A stretch of DNA of 64,000 nucleotides from NCBI GenBank assembly GCA_963790545.1, contig CAWBPA010000024.1, positions 62,001 through 126,000 on the forward strand. Reading direction: 5' to 3'. The notes under the pieces are model-generated. The model was not told the origin of the DNA and made no database searches. It saw only the letters and a list, made by a program, of their open reading frames with translations. Shown one piece after another: positions 17,896 through 27,068 of the stretch; position 1 is the stretch's first letter, and each line of letters opens with the position of its first letter. Origin of the DNA: DATBJG01 sp963790545. GTDB lineage: Bacteria > Acidobacteriota > Vicinamibacteria > Vicinamibacterales > JAMQPK01. A program made the position numbers and the translations under genes.

Positions 17896-19666
17896 TTATC
17901 TAGTGCCTGCCGGGATGCGCGTGGCGAAAATCACGAGCCGATCGCCGGCAGCAATGCGCGTGCCCTGGATCTTGCTGTTCCACCGCTTCAGTGCTGCCAC
18001 CGACGTATCGAACAACCGCGCAATCGACGACAAGGAGTCGCCTCGCTTCACGCGGTAAACGACCCGCGTCAGGGTGGACTCTGCTTCCTCCCGGGCGGGC
18101 GCTTCCTCCACAACCGTAGCCGGTGACACGATAGGACGGGCCTCGACCGTATTGGACGCAAAGAGCGGCGTCGGCCGCTCGGTCCGGGCCGCCAGAAGCG
18201 TGGTCGGCTCACGCGGGACGATGAGTTTCTGGCCCGTCTTGACCTTGCTGCGCGTCGTCAGATAGTTGGCCTCGGCAAGATCCGCCGAACGGACTTTCAG
18301 CTTGCGTGCAATGGACGCCAGCGACTCACCCTTCTTCACCGTATGCCAATTCAGGGCTACCAGTTCCGCCTGTTCCTTGACGGCCAGTTGCGCCGTGACC
18401 AACTCCCCGGTGCCGGCTGGGACCTTGATTTCGTAGTCCGTGTCGCGCAGGGGCGTGGTCCACCGGCGCAGTTCGGGATTGAGCGCCTGAATGTCGTCGA
18501 TCGACGCGCCCGTCCATTCGGCAATACGCCGCAGGTCTACAGGGGTGGACAGCATGACCCGTTCGAACGCGGGTGGCGGCTCGCTCGGCGCCTCGAACCC
18601 ATACTCGACGGGATTTCGGGCGATGATGATGGCCGCAAGGATCATCGGCACGTACTCGCGCGTCTCGCGAGGAAGGACGCGCCCGCTGGACAGCGACCAG
18701 AAGTCATCTTGTCGAGTACGCCTGATGGCACGCTGCACGCGCCCGGGACCGCCATTGTACGAGGCTAGGGCGAGATGCCAGTCGCCGTCGAAGATGTCCC
18801 TCAGCGTCTGCAGGTACTTCGCGGCCGCCTGTGTGGCTTTCTCGGGATCCGAACGCTCATCGATGTACCAGTCGCTCTTCAACCCGTTCTCGGCTGCCGT
18901 GGGCCGCATGAACTGCCAGATCCCCTTGGCCTTGGCGCGCGAGAGCGCCGTGGGCTTGAACGCGCTTTCGATGAGCGGGATGTACGCGAGGTCCAGCGGA
19001 ACCCCTTCGGCTGCGAAAAACGTCCTGAATCATCGGCAGATACTGGCTGCCGCGCTGAAGTCCGGCGTTGAACCACTCCCGAAGCCGCCCCTGGAAGAGC
19101 TCGACATACCGGAGCACTTTCGTATTGAGAGGTATCGGGATGTCGTGCTCGGTTCGCTCGAGGTCGGATTTGATGGTTTCCTCGAGCTCCGGTGCGGGTG
19201 GCGGCGCCGTCTCAAAGGTGGTGGAAAGAGCCAGCAGTTCGTCGAGAGACGCCGGCTCCGGGGTCTTCTCGGCAAAACCGTCGCCCATGGCAAGCGCCGT
19301 GATCTCGTAGGCGCTGATTCGATCGACCAGTCTGTCGAAGTGTTCCCGAATCCGGGATTCGCCGCGCGCTCCGTACGGAGATTCCAGGAGCACATCCAGC
19401 GCTTTGTCGAACTCCCGTCGGGCCTGAATCAGATGTCCGAGCTCCAGCTCTTTCTGCCCCGTTTCGAACAGGCGCTGGGATTGCTCGATGAGGAGTTCAA
19501 CAGGATCCGGGGGAGGGGGTGTCACGACCGGCGGTGGGGTTGGGGCGGTGGCGACTTGCGTGGGAGCCAGCGTTGGAGCCTGCTTTGCGCCAGACCCGCA
19601 TCCGGTCCCTACGACCCCGATAAGAACGGCTGTGATTCCCGACAGCCCTGCACGCCGCATCTTCAC
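17896..19666 (-). CDS. MltD-like lytic transglycosylase with LysM domains (one frame break)
   Basis: Cleaves the glycan strands of peptidoglycan. Corrected length is about 589 residues. It has a lipoprotein signal (VLIGVVGTGC), a helical region with a proline-rich start, an SLT domain with catalytic Glu in YIPLIESAFKPTALS, plus GIWQFMRPTA and ALASYNGGPGRV, and at least two C-terminal LysM repeats (VKKGESLASIARKLKV, VKRGDSLSSIARLFDT) for wall binding. The frame break near 19020 is an extra T in a T-run. This order of domains is the classical MltD arrangement. Confidence 0.88.
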
Positions 19667-19824
19667 CTCTCAGGATACCTTCACGAGGTACCCGCCAGGC
19701 GCTGCACTTCCGCCAACGAGTTGTTTTTCCGGGGATACCGGATAGGAAACCGCTTGGATAGTACCACCATCCTCCGCGACCGGTCAACCCTTAAGTCATT
19801 TCAAATCAGTAATAAGCGTCGTCT

Positions 19825-21522
19825 TTATGATACGGACCGAGAGGTGGCGACAAAGACCTGGCGACTTTCGCCCAGGTCCCGGGCCGCCGGCGTCACGATC
19901 GTGCGATCCGACACGACGATTTTGCGCCCTGCAGCCAGCGCGGTCCGGACGTCCTCTTCGCAGACGAAGTCCACGGGCGCCGGGCGATCTTCGCCCCGAG
20001 CGGCGCTCTGGTAGGGCGGATCCCCAAGCCCACGACCCGACAGAAATTCGTCAATCCGCGCGCTCAGAGACGCTGCCGCAATGCCTCCGGAACTTGGTAT
20101 CGGCAGGCGCCGCGTATCTGACAGGGGCGTCGTGGTCCTCGCCTCTGGCCCCCGCCCGATGTCGTGGCTGGGCTGGGCGGGGCGGACTTCATACGCGAGC
20201 CGCTTGATGTTCAATAAATGACGCGGTGAGATGTTGTCGGACGTGATGTTGCCGCCATACCCACCACACCCGAGCGTCATGGCCGGATCCAGTCCGGTGG
20301 TCAGTCCAATGGATCCGTGGGTCGCTGGTGTGTTGACGCAGATTCGGAACGCGGGTTTGCGAAGGCCGAATTCCAAAATGATGTCGTCGCTGCGGGAATG
20401 AATGGACATCGTGTGCCCGGTGCCGCCGTAGCGCAGAATCTGCTTGCACCGCTCGCACGCGTCGCGCCAATCCTTCACCACGTAAAACGCAAGAACCGGG
20501 CACAACTTCTCGATGGATAGTGGGTAATCGCGGCCCACACCGTTCAAGGGGGCCAGCAACACGCGCGTGTGTGCGGGTACCGAAAACCCGGCCTTTTCGG
20601 CAATGTAGGTGGCGGCCTTCCCGACGAGCTTGGGATTCGGCAGCCGTTGTTCGGTGACAAGGACCTTGGCCACGGCGTCGGCTTCCTGCGCCGACAGGAA
20701 GTGGCCGCCTTGACTCACGAACTCCCGCTTGACTTCCTCCGCGACGGCCTCGTCCACGACGACGGCGTTTTCCGACGAACAGAGGACACCGTTGTCGAAT
20801 GTCTTGCCCGTGATGATGTCGCGCACAGCTTTCTTGAGGTCCGCAGATCGCTCGATGTACGCCGGCGCGTTTCCCGGACCCACGCCGTAGGCGGGTTTCC
20901 CGGCACTGTACGCCGCACGGACCAGCCCCATTCCTCCGGTCGCCAGGATCACCGCGACGTCGCGATGCTTCATCAACTCCTGGGTGCCCTCGATGCTGAC
21001 GGTGCTCATCCACCCTATGGAACCGTCGGGCGCACCGGCACCTCGAGCCGCGTCATTCATGATTTCAGCCGTTCGCGTGATACAGCGAACAGCCGCCGGA
21101 TGCGGGCTGAGAACAATGGCGCATCGCGCCTTGATGGCAATCAGAATCTTGTAGGCGGCCGTGGAGGTGGGGTTCGTCGAAGGCACAACCGCAGCGACCA
21201 CGCCAAAAGGCTCGGCAATCTCGATGACCTTTCGGTCCTCGAGCCTGTTGATGACACCGACCGTTTTCATCGGCCGGATGAATTCGTGGACCCGGTCGGC
21301 GGCAAAAAGGGTCTTCTGAATCTTGTCCGCCACGACGCCGTAACCGGTCTCCTCGACGGCCAGGCGGGCGACGGCCTCGGCCTGGGGCCTCAAGGCGGCA
21401 GCCATCGCGTCCACAATGGCATCGATTCGGTCTTGCGAGAATTCGGCGAGCTGGAGCTGCGCCTGCCGAGCGCGCTGGGCGAGCGTCCGCGCTTCCTCTA
21501 TGGATTTGAGATCCCGGTTCAT
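19825..21522 (-). CDS. CoA-acylating aldehyde dehydrogenase, microcompartment-associated
   Basis: A 565-residue enzyme of the EutE/PduP family, which oxidises an aldehyde to acyl-CoA with NAD+. The catalytic Cys248 lies in TFDNGVLCSSE, preceded by the substrate region ATGGMGLVRAAYSAGKPA. The catalytic core ends near residue 460. A ~100-residue C-terminal extension contains SGGIAAASLSARIDEFLSGR, an amphipathic helix like microcompartment encapsulation peptides, and a last piece with GRKIVVSDRTIVTPAARDLG. The start is the ATG giving MNRDLKSIEEAR; the upstream open frame is repeat DNA. It is encoded just after a shell protein, supporting an enzyme packed in a microcompartment. Confidence 0.88.
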   Translation of the reverse strand: MNRDLKSIEEARTLAQRARQAQLQLAEFSQDRIDAIVDAMAAALRPQAEAVARLAVEETGYGVVADKIQKTLFAADRVHEFIRPMKTVGVINRLEDRKVIEIAEPFGVVAAVVPSTNPTSTAAYKILIAIKARCAIVLSPHPAAVRCITRTAEIMNDAARGAGAPDGSIGWMSTVSIEGTQELMKHRDVAVILATGGMGLVRAAYSAGKPAYGVGPGNAPAYIERSADLKKAVRDIITGKTFDNGVLCSSENAVVVDEAVAEEVKREFVSQGGHFLSAQEADAVAKVLVTEQRLPNPKLVGKAATYIAEKAGFSVPAHTRVLLAPLNGVGRDYPLSIEKLCPVLAFYVVKDWRDACERCKQILRYGGTGHTMSIHSRSDDIILEFGLRKPAFRICVNTPATHGSIGLTTGLDPAMTLGCGGYGGNITSDNISPRHLLNIKRLAYEVRPAQPSHDIGRGPEARTTTPLSDTRRLPIPSSGGIAAASLSARIDEFLSGRGLGDPPYQSAARGEDRPAPVDFVCEEDVRTALAAGRKIVVSDRTIVTPAARDLGESRQVFVATSRSVS

Positions 21523-21526
21523 GGAA

Positions 21527-21640
21527 AGCTCAAGTCTGAAGTCTGAATCTGAAGTCTCAAGTGAAGTGACAAGTGGCAGGTGGGGAGTCACTTGGTACTA
21601 CTTGAGACTTGAGACTTCAGACTTGAGACTTCGGAAGGAT
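21527..21640. repeat. Heptamer array (AAGTCTGA/AAGTCTCA), partly coding
   Basis: Runs of AGTCTGA/AGTCTCA and their inverse flank a central CACTTGGTACTACTTG region between the shell gene and the aldehyde dehydrogenase gene. The array supplies the final codons of the shell protein (KSQV). The same words occur at 0.4, 3.5, 17.8 and 51.1 kb. Confidence 0.7.
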
Positions 21641-21898
21641 CTTTTCGACCTCCGCGTGGGGGCGCGGAATGACGTGAACCGAAACGAGCTCACCAACGCG
21701 CCGTGCCGCGGCAGCGCCTGCATCAGTCGCGGCCTTCACGGCGCCCACGTCGCCTCGCACGAGCACCGTGACATAACCGGCGCCAATATATTCCTTGCCC
21801 ACGAGCACGACGTTCGCCGCCTTGACCATGGCATCGGCCGCTTCGATTGAGCCGATGAGGCCCTTGGTTTCAACCATGCCGAGCGCTTCGAGGGCCAT
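21617..21898 (-). CDS. Bacterial microcompartment shell protein (BMC-H)
   Basis: A 93-residue single BMC domain forming the hexameric tiles of microcompartment shells. It opens MALEALGMVETKGLIGSIEAADAMVKAANV and contains GAGYVTVLVRGDVGAVKAA, the hallmark around the pore. It is of PduA/EutM/CcmK type. Transcription continues into the aldehyde dehydrogenase gene. No pentameric (EutN-like) or trimeric shell gene is in the window, so this is a satellite or minimal locus needing other shell genes elsewhere. Confidence 0.95.
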   Translation of the reverse strand: MALEALGMVETKGLIGSIEAADAMVKAANVVLVGKEYIGAGYVTVLVRGDVGAVKAATDAGAAAARRVGELVSVHVIPRPHAEVEKILPKSQV

Positions 21899-21903
21899 AT
21901 GGG

Positions 21904-21935
21904 TCAGTTTTCAGTTCTTAGTTTTCAGTTTACTG
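21904..21935. repeat. Heptamer array (TTTTCAG)n
   Basis: Three to four TTTTCAG/TTCTTAG units directly upstream of the shell gene, in the divergent spacer to the lipoprotein gene. Same word as the array at 11.7 kb. Confidence 0.6.
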
Positions 21936-21996
21936 AAACCGCGGTGACTGTACCAGATTGCCGTACGAGCGGCAACTGGACTAATATCCGCACCGC

Positions 21997-22941
21997 GTGA
22001 GACCTGCCGCATACGAGTTGCCTTCATCTCTGTCGTCGCGCTCTTCCATCGCACTCTTTCGCGCAGCTGTGCTGAAGGTGGTCGTCGGTGTTGTCGCGTG
22101 CGCCACACTGGCGGCGTGCGGCTCGAGCGAGGAACCGGCGCCTCCCGTTGCGACACCGAGCTTCCAGATGAACCTCACCCGGGTGCCGCTTGGTAGCCCG
22201 GTTGACATTACCTATCGGTTTACCGTCGAGCCCAACGCCCCACCGTTCGCCAAAGACTATCTGGTGATGGTGCACGTGCTCGATTCCGACGAAGAGTTGA
22301 TGTGGACCGACGATCACCAACCTCCGACTCCAACACGCCAGTGGAAACCCGGGCAGACGATTGAGTACACCCGCACCGTGTTTTTCCCGGTGTACCCATA
22401 CTTGGGAACTGCCAGCATTGAAATGGGGCTCTACGCGCGAGACACGGGGGAACGGCTCCCGCTCGCGGGACAGGACACCGGCCAGCGCGCTTATCGCGTC
22501 GGCACGGTCGAGTTGCTGCCCCAAACAGAAAATGTCTTTGTCATCTTCAAAGAGGGCTGGCATCCACCCGAAACGGCGGAGAACAACGCCACGCTCGAAT
22601 GGCAGTGGATGAAAAAGGACGCCGCGCTGCAAATGCGGAACCCGAAGCGCGACGTCCTCTTCTATCTGCACGCCGATCACCCTCGCAGCGTCATGACCGA
22701 TCCGCAACATGTCGTCGTGACCATCGGGGATCAGACGATCGACGACTTCTCGCTCAATTCGGGCGACGAAGTCATCCGGAAAGTGCCGCTCACGGCGGCC
22801 CAGCTGGGATCGGGCGAGACGACCGAGATTCATATCCGCGTAGATCGAACCTTCGTTCCGGCCGCAATTGCGCCCGACAAAACCAAGGACCCGCGCGAGT
22901 TGGGCCTTCGGGTGTTCCACGCCTTCATACAGCCACGGTAG
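21997..22941 (+). CDS. Lipoprotein of unknown function
   Basis: A 314-residue protein with a type II signal (VVGVVACATLAACGSS), so lipid-anchored. The mature part is beta-rich with YRFTVEPNAPPFAKDYLVMVHVLD and RTVFFPVYPYLGTASIEMGLY, resembling immunoglobulin-like sandwich domains; a second half follows GWHPPETAENNATLEWQWM. I recall similar acidobacterial proteins without known function. It is divergent from the shell gene. Confidence 0.6.
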   Translation: MRPAAYELPSSLSSRSSIALFRAAVLKVVVGVVACATLAACGSSEEPAPPVATPSFQMNLTRVPLGSPVDITYRFTVEPNAPPFAKDYLVMVHVLDSDEELMWTDDHQPPTPTRQWKPGQTIEYTRTVFFPVYPYLGTASIEMGLYARDTGERLPLAGQDTGQRAYRVGTVELLPQTENVFVIFKEGWHPPETAENNATLEWQWMKKDAALQMRNPKRDVLFYLHADHPRSVMTDPQHVVVTIGDQTIDDFSLNSGDEVIRKVPLTAAQLGSGETTEIHIRVDRTFVPAAIAPDKTKDPRELGLRVFHAFIQPR

Positions 22942-23017
22942 GGACGCTGAACCCTTGTGTCCTGTTTTGAGCCTTGAGTCTTAAGTCATAAGCCAGTTCT
23001 TGCTACACTGAAGGTCC

Positions 23018-23677
23018 GTGTTTCTCCACATCCTTAGGTCCCTGACGGCGGCCGCCGTGTTCATGGCGGCGTTTGCCGCCAGAGATGCGTCGGCCGACCT
23101 GGTATTTCTGGCAAACGGCCGGCATCTCTCGGTGAAGGGCTATCGCCTCGAGGGCGACTCGATCGTGCTCGTTCTAAGGCAGGGCGGAGAAATTGTGTGT
23201 GAGCGCTCGATGGTGACGTCGATTGCTCCCGACGAGGTGCCATACCCGGAACCCGTCGTGGAGGAAGCGGAAAGCAGCGAGCCTCTGGCGGCGGTCCCGT
23301 TTGGGGATCTCATTGATGCGGCGGCGACGCGCCACGGCGTCGATGTGCGGCTGGTGCGGGCGGTGGTCCAGGTCGAGTCGGCGTACCGTCCCAACGCGCG
23401 ATCGAGGAAGGGCGCCAAAGGACTGATGCAGCTCATGCCGCAGACCGCACGGCAGTATGCGGTGAACAATCCATACGATCCCGCTTCCAATCTGGACGCA
23501 GGTGTGAAACATTTGAAGTCGTTGCTCGAACGCTTCGAGTTGAAGCTCGCGTTGGCGGCATACAACGCAGGCGAGGCAGCGGTTCGGCGATTTGGCGGCA
23601 TTCCCCCATTCCAGGAAACCCGGGACTACGTACGACAAGTGCTCGGCATTCTTCAGGCTCCCCGGCCAGCGCTGTAG
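23018..23677 (+). CDS. Soluble-type lytic transglycosylase (SLT domain)
   Basis: A 219-residue exported enzyme. A signal peptide (LTAAAVFMAAFAARDASA) is followed by a short beta-rich segment (LVFLANGRHLSVKGYRLEGD) and an SLT domain with catalytic Glu in RAVVQVESAYRPNARS, then KGLMQLMPQTARQY and ALAAYNAGEAAV. It cleaves peptidoglycan glycan strands. The start is GTG. The N-terminal segment is often fused to SLT domains in Acidobacteria and Deltaproteobacteria. The stop codon lies inside a perfect 18-bp palindrome. Confidence 0.88.
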   Translation: MFLHILRSLTAAAVFMAAFAARDASADLVFLANGRHLSVKGYRLEGDSIVLVLRQGGEIVCERSMVTSIAPDEVPYPEPVVEEAESSEPLAAVPFGDLIDAAATRHGVDVRLVRAVVQVESAYRPNARSRKGAKGLMQLMPQTARQYAVNNPYDPASNLDAGVKHLKSLLERFELKLALAAYNAGEAAVRRFGGIPPFQETRDYVRQVLGILQAPRPAL

Positions 23678-23716
23678 CGACGCGTCGCTACGGACCTCGG
23701 TGGCACCGCGGTGCCA
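23674..23716. terminator. Two perfect palindromes at the end of the transglycosylase gene
   Basis: GTAGCGACGCGTCGCTAC (18 bp) overlaps the stop codon, and TGGCACCGCGGTGCCA (16 bp) follows ten bases later. No T-run follows, so a role as intrinsic terminator is uncertain; they could equally be protein-binding or REP-like sites. Confidence 0.4.
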
Positions 23717-24003
23717 TCGGCCACCTCACTAACGTGTCAAGTTTTCAAGCCTCCCCGGCAGGCCATTCGTCTGCAGGGGCGGTCTAACTGAGTTGTTGAT
23801 GGATCCCGCTATCAGGCAAGCCAGCAACCCTCGGCAGCGGTATAATTTAGCGGCTGTCCGCGACCGATACGGGAATTACAGAATTGCAGGAAGGTCAGCA
23901 GCGGAAGGTTCCCGGGTCACGAAATTGCCCACTAAGGCGGCGGCAAGCGCGCAGGAGGTGGGGGCCCCACGAATCGATCACTAAGCAGCAAGGCGACTAA
24001 GTC
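23717..24003. other. Non-coding region, possibly a structured RNA
   Basis: No convincing gene. TCCCGcTATC (23804-23813) can pair with GATACGGGA (23866-23874), closing a ~70-nt region that includes TATAAT at 23841. Further on, GGTGGGGGCCCCACG and ACTAA resemble the right end of the 101-bp repeat that follows. It does not match the riboswitch consensus sequences I know. It lies upstream of the pilus-like operon. Confidence 0.35.
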
Positions 24004-24104
24004 AAGATCCGGAGCGTAAGCGACCCTTCGACAGGCTCAGGGTCGTCCTGAGTGTAGTCGAAGGACGACGGCAAGCGCCGGGGGTGGGGCCCCACGCGAA
24101 CTAA
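24004..24104. repeat. 101-bp interspersed element, copy 1
   Basis: Begins AAGATCCGGAGCGTAAGCG, has a central palindrome of CTCAGGGTCGTCCTGAG type with GTCGAAGGACGACGG, then a GTGGGG-CCCCAC hairpin and ends ACTAA. Copies 2 and 3 at 38.8 and 62.1 kb have the same length and edges. It ends three bases before the first gene of the pilus-like cluster. Confidence 0.85.
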
Positions 24105-24107
24105 ATT

Positions 24108-25313
24108 ATGGAATTTCGCTGCAGGCTGGTCACCGCCGCTGGAGAGATCATCGAAGGGGTCTATTCAGCCGAGAACGAGAGCCGCCTGCGCTATGAGCTC
24201 GAAGAAAAAGGGCTGCACGTTTTGGCACTGCGCGCCCGCGGCCAGGCCGCGGGCTGGGTGCCGGCCGTATCGGTCCGCCGACGGATTCCGCGCCACGAGT
24301 TCCTCGTCTTCAACCAGGAACTGGCGACGCTGCTCAAGGCCGGGATGCCGCTCGTGCAGTCGCTCGACTTGCTGCGCCGACAGGCCACGCACACGGTATT
24401 TCGAGCCGTGCTCGATGCCGTTCACGAGAAGGTCCGCGCGGGAACCGCGCTGTCGGACGCGTTCGCCGAACATGGCGAGCTTTTTCCGCGCGTCTACACC
24501 GCCTCGCTCGTGGCAGGGGAGCGCAGCGGCAACCTCGATGCTGTCCTGCGACGATACGTGGCCTACGAGAAAGTCATCGACGCCGTACGTCGTCGGACCT
24601 TGTCCGCGCTGATTTACCCGACCATCCTGGTCATGCTTTCAATCGCACTCGTGCTCATCATCGTATTAAAGGTGGTGCCCGCCTTTTCCGATTTTTACGC
24701 GGGCTTTGGCGCGGAGCTTCCGTTCTCGACGCGGTTGATTGTGGGGATCTCGGATTTCGTGCTCAGCAATATCGTCCTTTTCCTGGCTGGCGCGGCCGTT
24801 GCTGCGGTGGCCTTGTCGTTTTGGTTCCGTCAGCCGGGACAGCGGACCCGTATCGACCGTGCTCTCCTCAAGCTGCCGTTCATCGGCCACAGCTTTCGCA
24901 AGTTTGCCACGGCACAACTGGCTCGGACGCTGTCGACCCTGCTCGGTGGGGGCATTCCGCTGGTCAACGCGCTCGAGGTGTCCGCACGCTCGATCGGGAA
25001 CCGCCATATGGCGCGCGTCCTCGAGTCCGTCACGCAGCGTGTCCGCGAAGGCGAAAGCCTGGCAACCTCGCTTGCGGCACGTGCCGTGGTTCCTGACGTG
25101 GCGGTCAAGATGGTGGAGGTCGGCGAGTCCACGGGCGCGCTCCAGGACATGCTGGCCAGTCTTGCGGATTTCTACGACGAAGAGATCGAGACCGAGGTCA
25201 GCCGTTTCGTCACGCTGATCGAGCCAATCATTCTGGTCGTCATGGGCATCGTCATCGCCGGTCTGGTGGTTGCGCTGTACATGCCGCTTTTCCGGTTGTC
25301 CACGGTGATGTAG
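24108..25313 (+). CDS. gspF: Type IV pilus/type II secretion inner-membrane platform protein
   Basis: A 401-residue PilC/GspF protein, the inner-membrane platform that couples the assembly ATPase to pilin extraction. It has two GspF domains, each with FNQELATLLKAGMPLVQSLDLL-like and TAQLARTLSTLLGGGIPLV-like signatures, three hydrophobic segments (near residues 165-190, 215-240 and 370-395) and the C-terminal FVTLIEPIILVVMGIVI. It starts the cluster in the order F, E, M, N, O, P, secretin, pseudopilins. The 101-bp element ends immediately upstream, so its promoter or leader must include that element. Confidence 0.92.
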   Translation: MEFRCRLVTAAGEIIEGVYSAENESRLRYELEEKGLHVLALRARGQAAGWVPAVSVRRRIPRHEFLVFNQELATLLKAGMPLVQSLDLLRRQATHTVFRAVLDAVHEKVRAGTALSDAFAEHGELFPRVYTASLVAGERSGNLDAVLRRYVAYEKVIDAVRRRTLSALIYPTILVMLSIALVLIIVLKVVPAFSDFYAGFGAELPFSTRLIVGISDFVLSNIVLFLAGAAVAAVALSFWFRQPGQRTRIDRALLKLPFIGHSFRKFATAQLARTLSTLLGGGIPLVNALEVSARSIGNRHMARVLESVTQRVREGESLATSLAARAVVPDVAVKMVEVGESTGALQDMLASLADFYDEEIETEVSRFVTLIEPIILVVMGIVIAGLVVALYMPLFRLSTVM

Positions 25314-25318
25314 GGAGA

Positions 25319-25409
25319 CGCGGGGTCTAAAGACCCCGCGCTACACATTGGGTGAAGGTCGCTGCGAAATTCCTGGGTGCAATTGTAGAGGCGGGTCTTT
25401 AGGCCCGCC
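25319..25409. repeat. Two GC hairpins of the GTAG/CTACA type
   Basis: CGCGGGGTCT-aa-AGACCCCGCG followed by CTACA, then TTGTAGAGGCGGG-tctttagg-CCCGCC. They lie in inverted orientation between gspF and gspE, like paired REP units. Confidence 0.7.
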
Positions 25410-25424
25410 GACAGTGGTGTTCGC

Positions 25425-27068
25425 TTGAGTCCATCAAACGTCCCTCCGGCCGGTCAGAACCTCGCAGACGATGCGCCGGTTCTGGACCATGCGGCCGAAC
25501 TGGCGTCAGCGCGCCGGTTGGCCGATCGTTATCGACTCGAACTGGTCGACATGGACCAGTTCCGAATCGACCAGGAGCTCTTCCGCGCGATTCCTGCGGA
25601 TCTGATGCTCCGATACGGGTTCGTGCCGTACCGACGCGACGACCACGCGCTCGTGATTGTCGTGTCGGATCCGACCGATCTGCCAATGATCGACGAGCTC
25701 TCCCTGTTGCTGGGGGTTCCCATCAAGGTCACGGTGGGCGCCCGTTCGTCGATCGAGTCGATTCTGAAGAAGAGCGAGAGCTCGCAGCGCGTGCTGGACG
25801 AAGCCACCGAAAGCTTCCAGATGCAGCTGCTCAAGGAAGAGGAAAACGGGGAAGACAGTCTGACGGTCGAGCGGCTGACGAGCGACATCAGTCCCGTCAT
25901 TCGGCTGGTGGATTCGACGATCTTTACGGCAATCCAGCGGCGGGCGAGCGATATCCACATCGAGACACAGGGCGATGCGGTGCATATCAAGTACCGCATC
26001 GACGGCGTGCTCCAACAAGCCATGCGACCGATCGCGAAACAGTTCCACAGTTCGATCATCTCGCGGGTCAAGGTCATGGCCGAGCTGGACATTGCCGAGA
26101 AGCGCGTGCCCCAGGACGGCCGGTTCAAGCTGCGTCTTCCCGACAAGACCATTGATTTTCGCGTCTCAATCATGCCGAGCGTCCATGGCGAGGACGCAGT
26201 CATCCGGATTTTGGACAAGGAATCGATCAGCGAGCAGTTCCACGAATTGCGACTCGATATCCTGGGATTCCCCGAGAGCGAGCTCAAGCGCTTTCGCAAA
26301 TACATTGCCGAACCCTACGGCATGGTTCTCGTCACCGGACCAACCGGCAGCGGCAAGACGACGACGCTTTATGCGGCGTTGTCCGAGATCAAGTCGATCG
26401 AGGACAAGATTGTCACCATTGAGGATCCGGTCGAGTATCAGCTGCGGGGAATTACGCAGATTCCCATCAACGAAAAGAAGGGGTTGACGTTCTCTCGCGG
26501 GTTGCGCTCGATTCTTCGCCACGATCCCGACAAGATCATGGTCGGTGAGATTCGCGACCCCGAAACGGCGCAAATTGCCATCCAGTCGGCGCTGACCGGT
26601 CATTTGGTCTTCACTACCGTGCACGCGAACAACGTCCTCGACGTCCTCGGGCGGTTTCTCAACATGGGCGTGGAGCCGTATCAGTTCGTCTCGGCCCTCA
26701 ACTGCGTGATGGCGCAACGTCTGGTTCGCCTGATTTGCTCGCACTGCCGACGGCCCGTCAAAGCGAATCCGGTCCTGCTGGAGGAGTCCGCGCTCGATCC
26801 GGGGCTCGCCGACACGCACACGTTTTACGAGGGCGCAGGGTGCATCGAATGCGGCGGAACCGGGTTCAAGGGGCGGACGGCCATCTGCGAACTGCTCGAC
26901 TTGTCCGATCAGATACGTGAGATGATCCTGGCACGCCGGCCCACGTCGGAAATCAAGAAGGTCGCGCGGGACGAAGGGATGCGATTCCTTCGCGAGTGTG
27001 CGGTCGAACGGGTGTTGATGGGTCTGACAACCCTGCGCGAAATCAACAAGGTGACGTTCGTCGAATGA
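25425..27068 (+). CDS. gspE: Assembly ATPase of GspE/PilB type
   Basis: A 547-residue hexameric ATPase powering pilin or pseudopilin polymerisation. The N-terminal MshEN domain (about residues 20-120) is followed by the core with Walker A GPTGSGKTTT near residue 304, the Asp box IVTIEDPVEYQLRG, Walker B IMVGEIRDPETAQIA and the His box TGHLVFTTVHANN. A tetracysteine zinc motif (ICSHCRRP and CIECGGTGF) follows, as in PilB/GspE. The start appears to be TTG and is the least certain part. It overlaps pilM by four bases. Confidence 0.95.
   Translation: MSPSNVPPAGQNLADDAPVLDHAAELASARRLADRYRLELVDMDQFRIDQELFRAIPADLMLRYGFVPYRRDDHALVIVVSDPTDLPMIDELSLLLGVPIKVTVGARSSIESILKKSESSQRVLDEATESFQMQLLKEEENGEDSLTVERLTSDISPVIRLVDSTIFTAIQRRASDIHIETQGDAVHIKYRIDGVLQQAMRPIAKQFHSSIISRVKVMAELDIAEKRVPQDGRFKLRLPDKTIDFRVSIMPSVHGEDAVIRILDKESISEQFHELRLDILGFPESELKRFRKYIAEPYGMVLVTGPTGSGKTTTLYAALSEIKSIEDKIVTIEDPVEYQLRGITQIPINEKKGLTFSRGLRSILRHDPDKIMVGEIRDPETAQIAIQSALTGHLVFTTVHANNVLDVLGRFLNMGVEPYQFVSALNCVMAQRLVRLICSHCRRPVKANPVLLEESALDPGLADTHTFYEGAGCIECGGTGFKGRTAICELLDLSDQIREMILARRPTSEIKKVARDEGMRFLRECAVERVLMGLTTLREINKVTFVE

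Noticed and set aside
23805..23960. Cyclic-di-GMP, SRP or RNase P RNA upstream of the pilus-like genes
   Set aside because: Fragments such as AAGGTCAGCAGCGGAAGG recall SRP RNA, and the position suggests a cyclic-di-GMP switch, but the required conserved blocks are missing.
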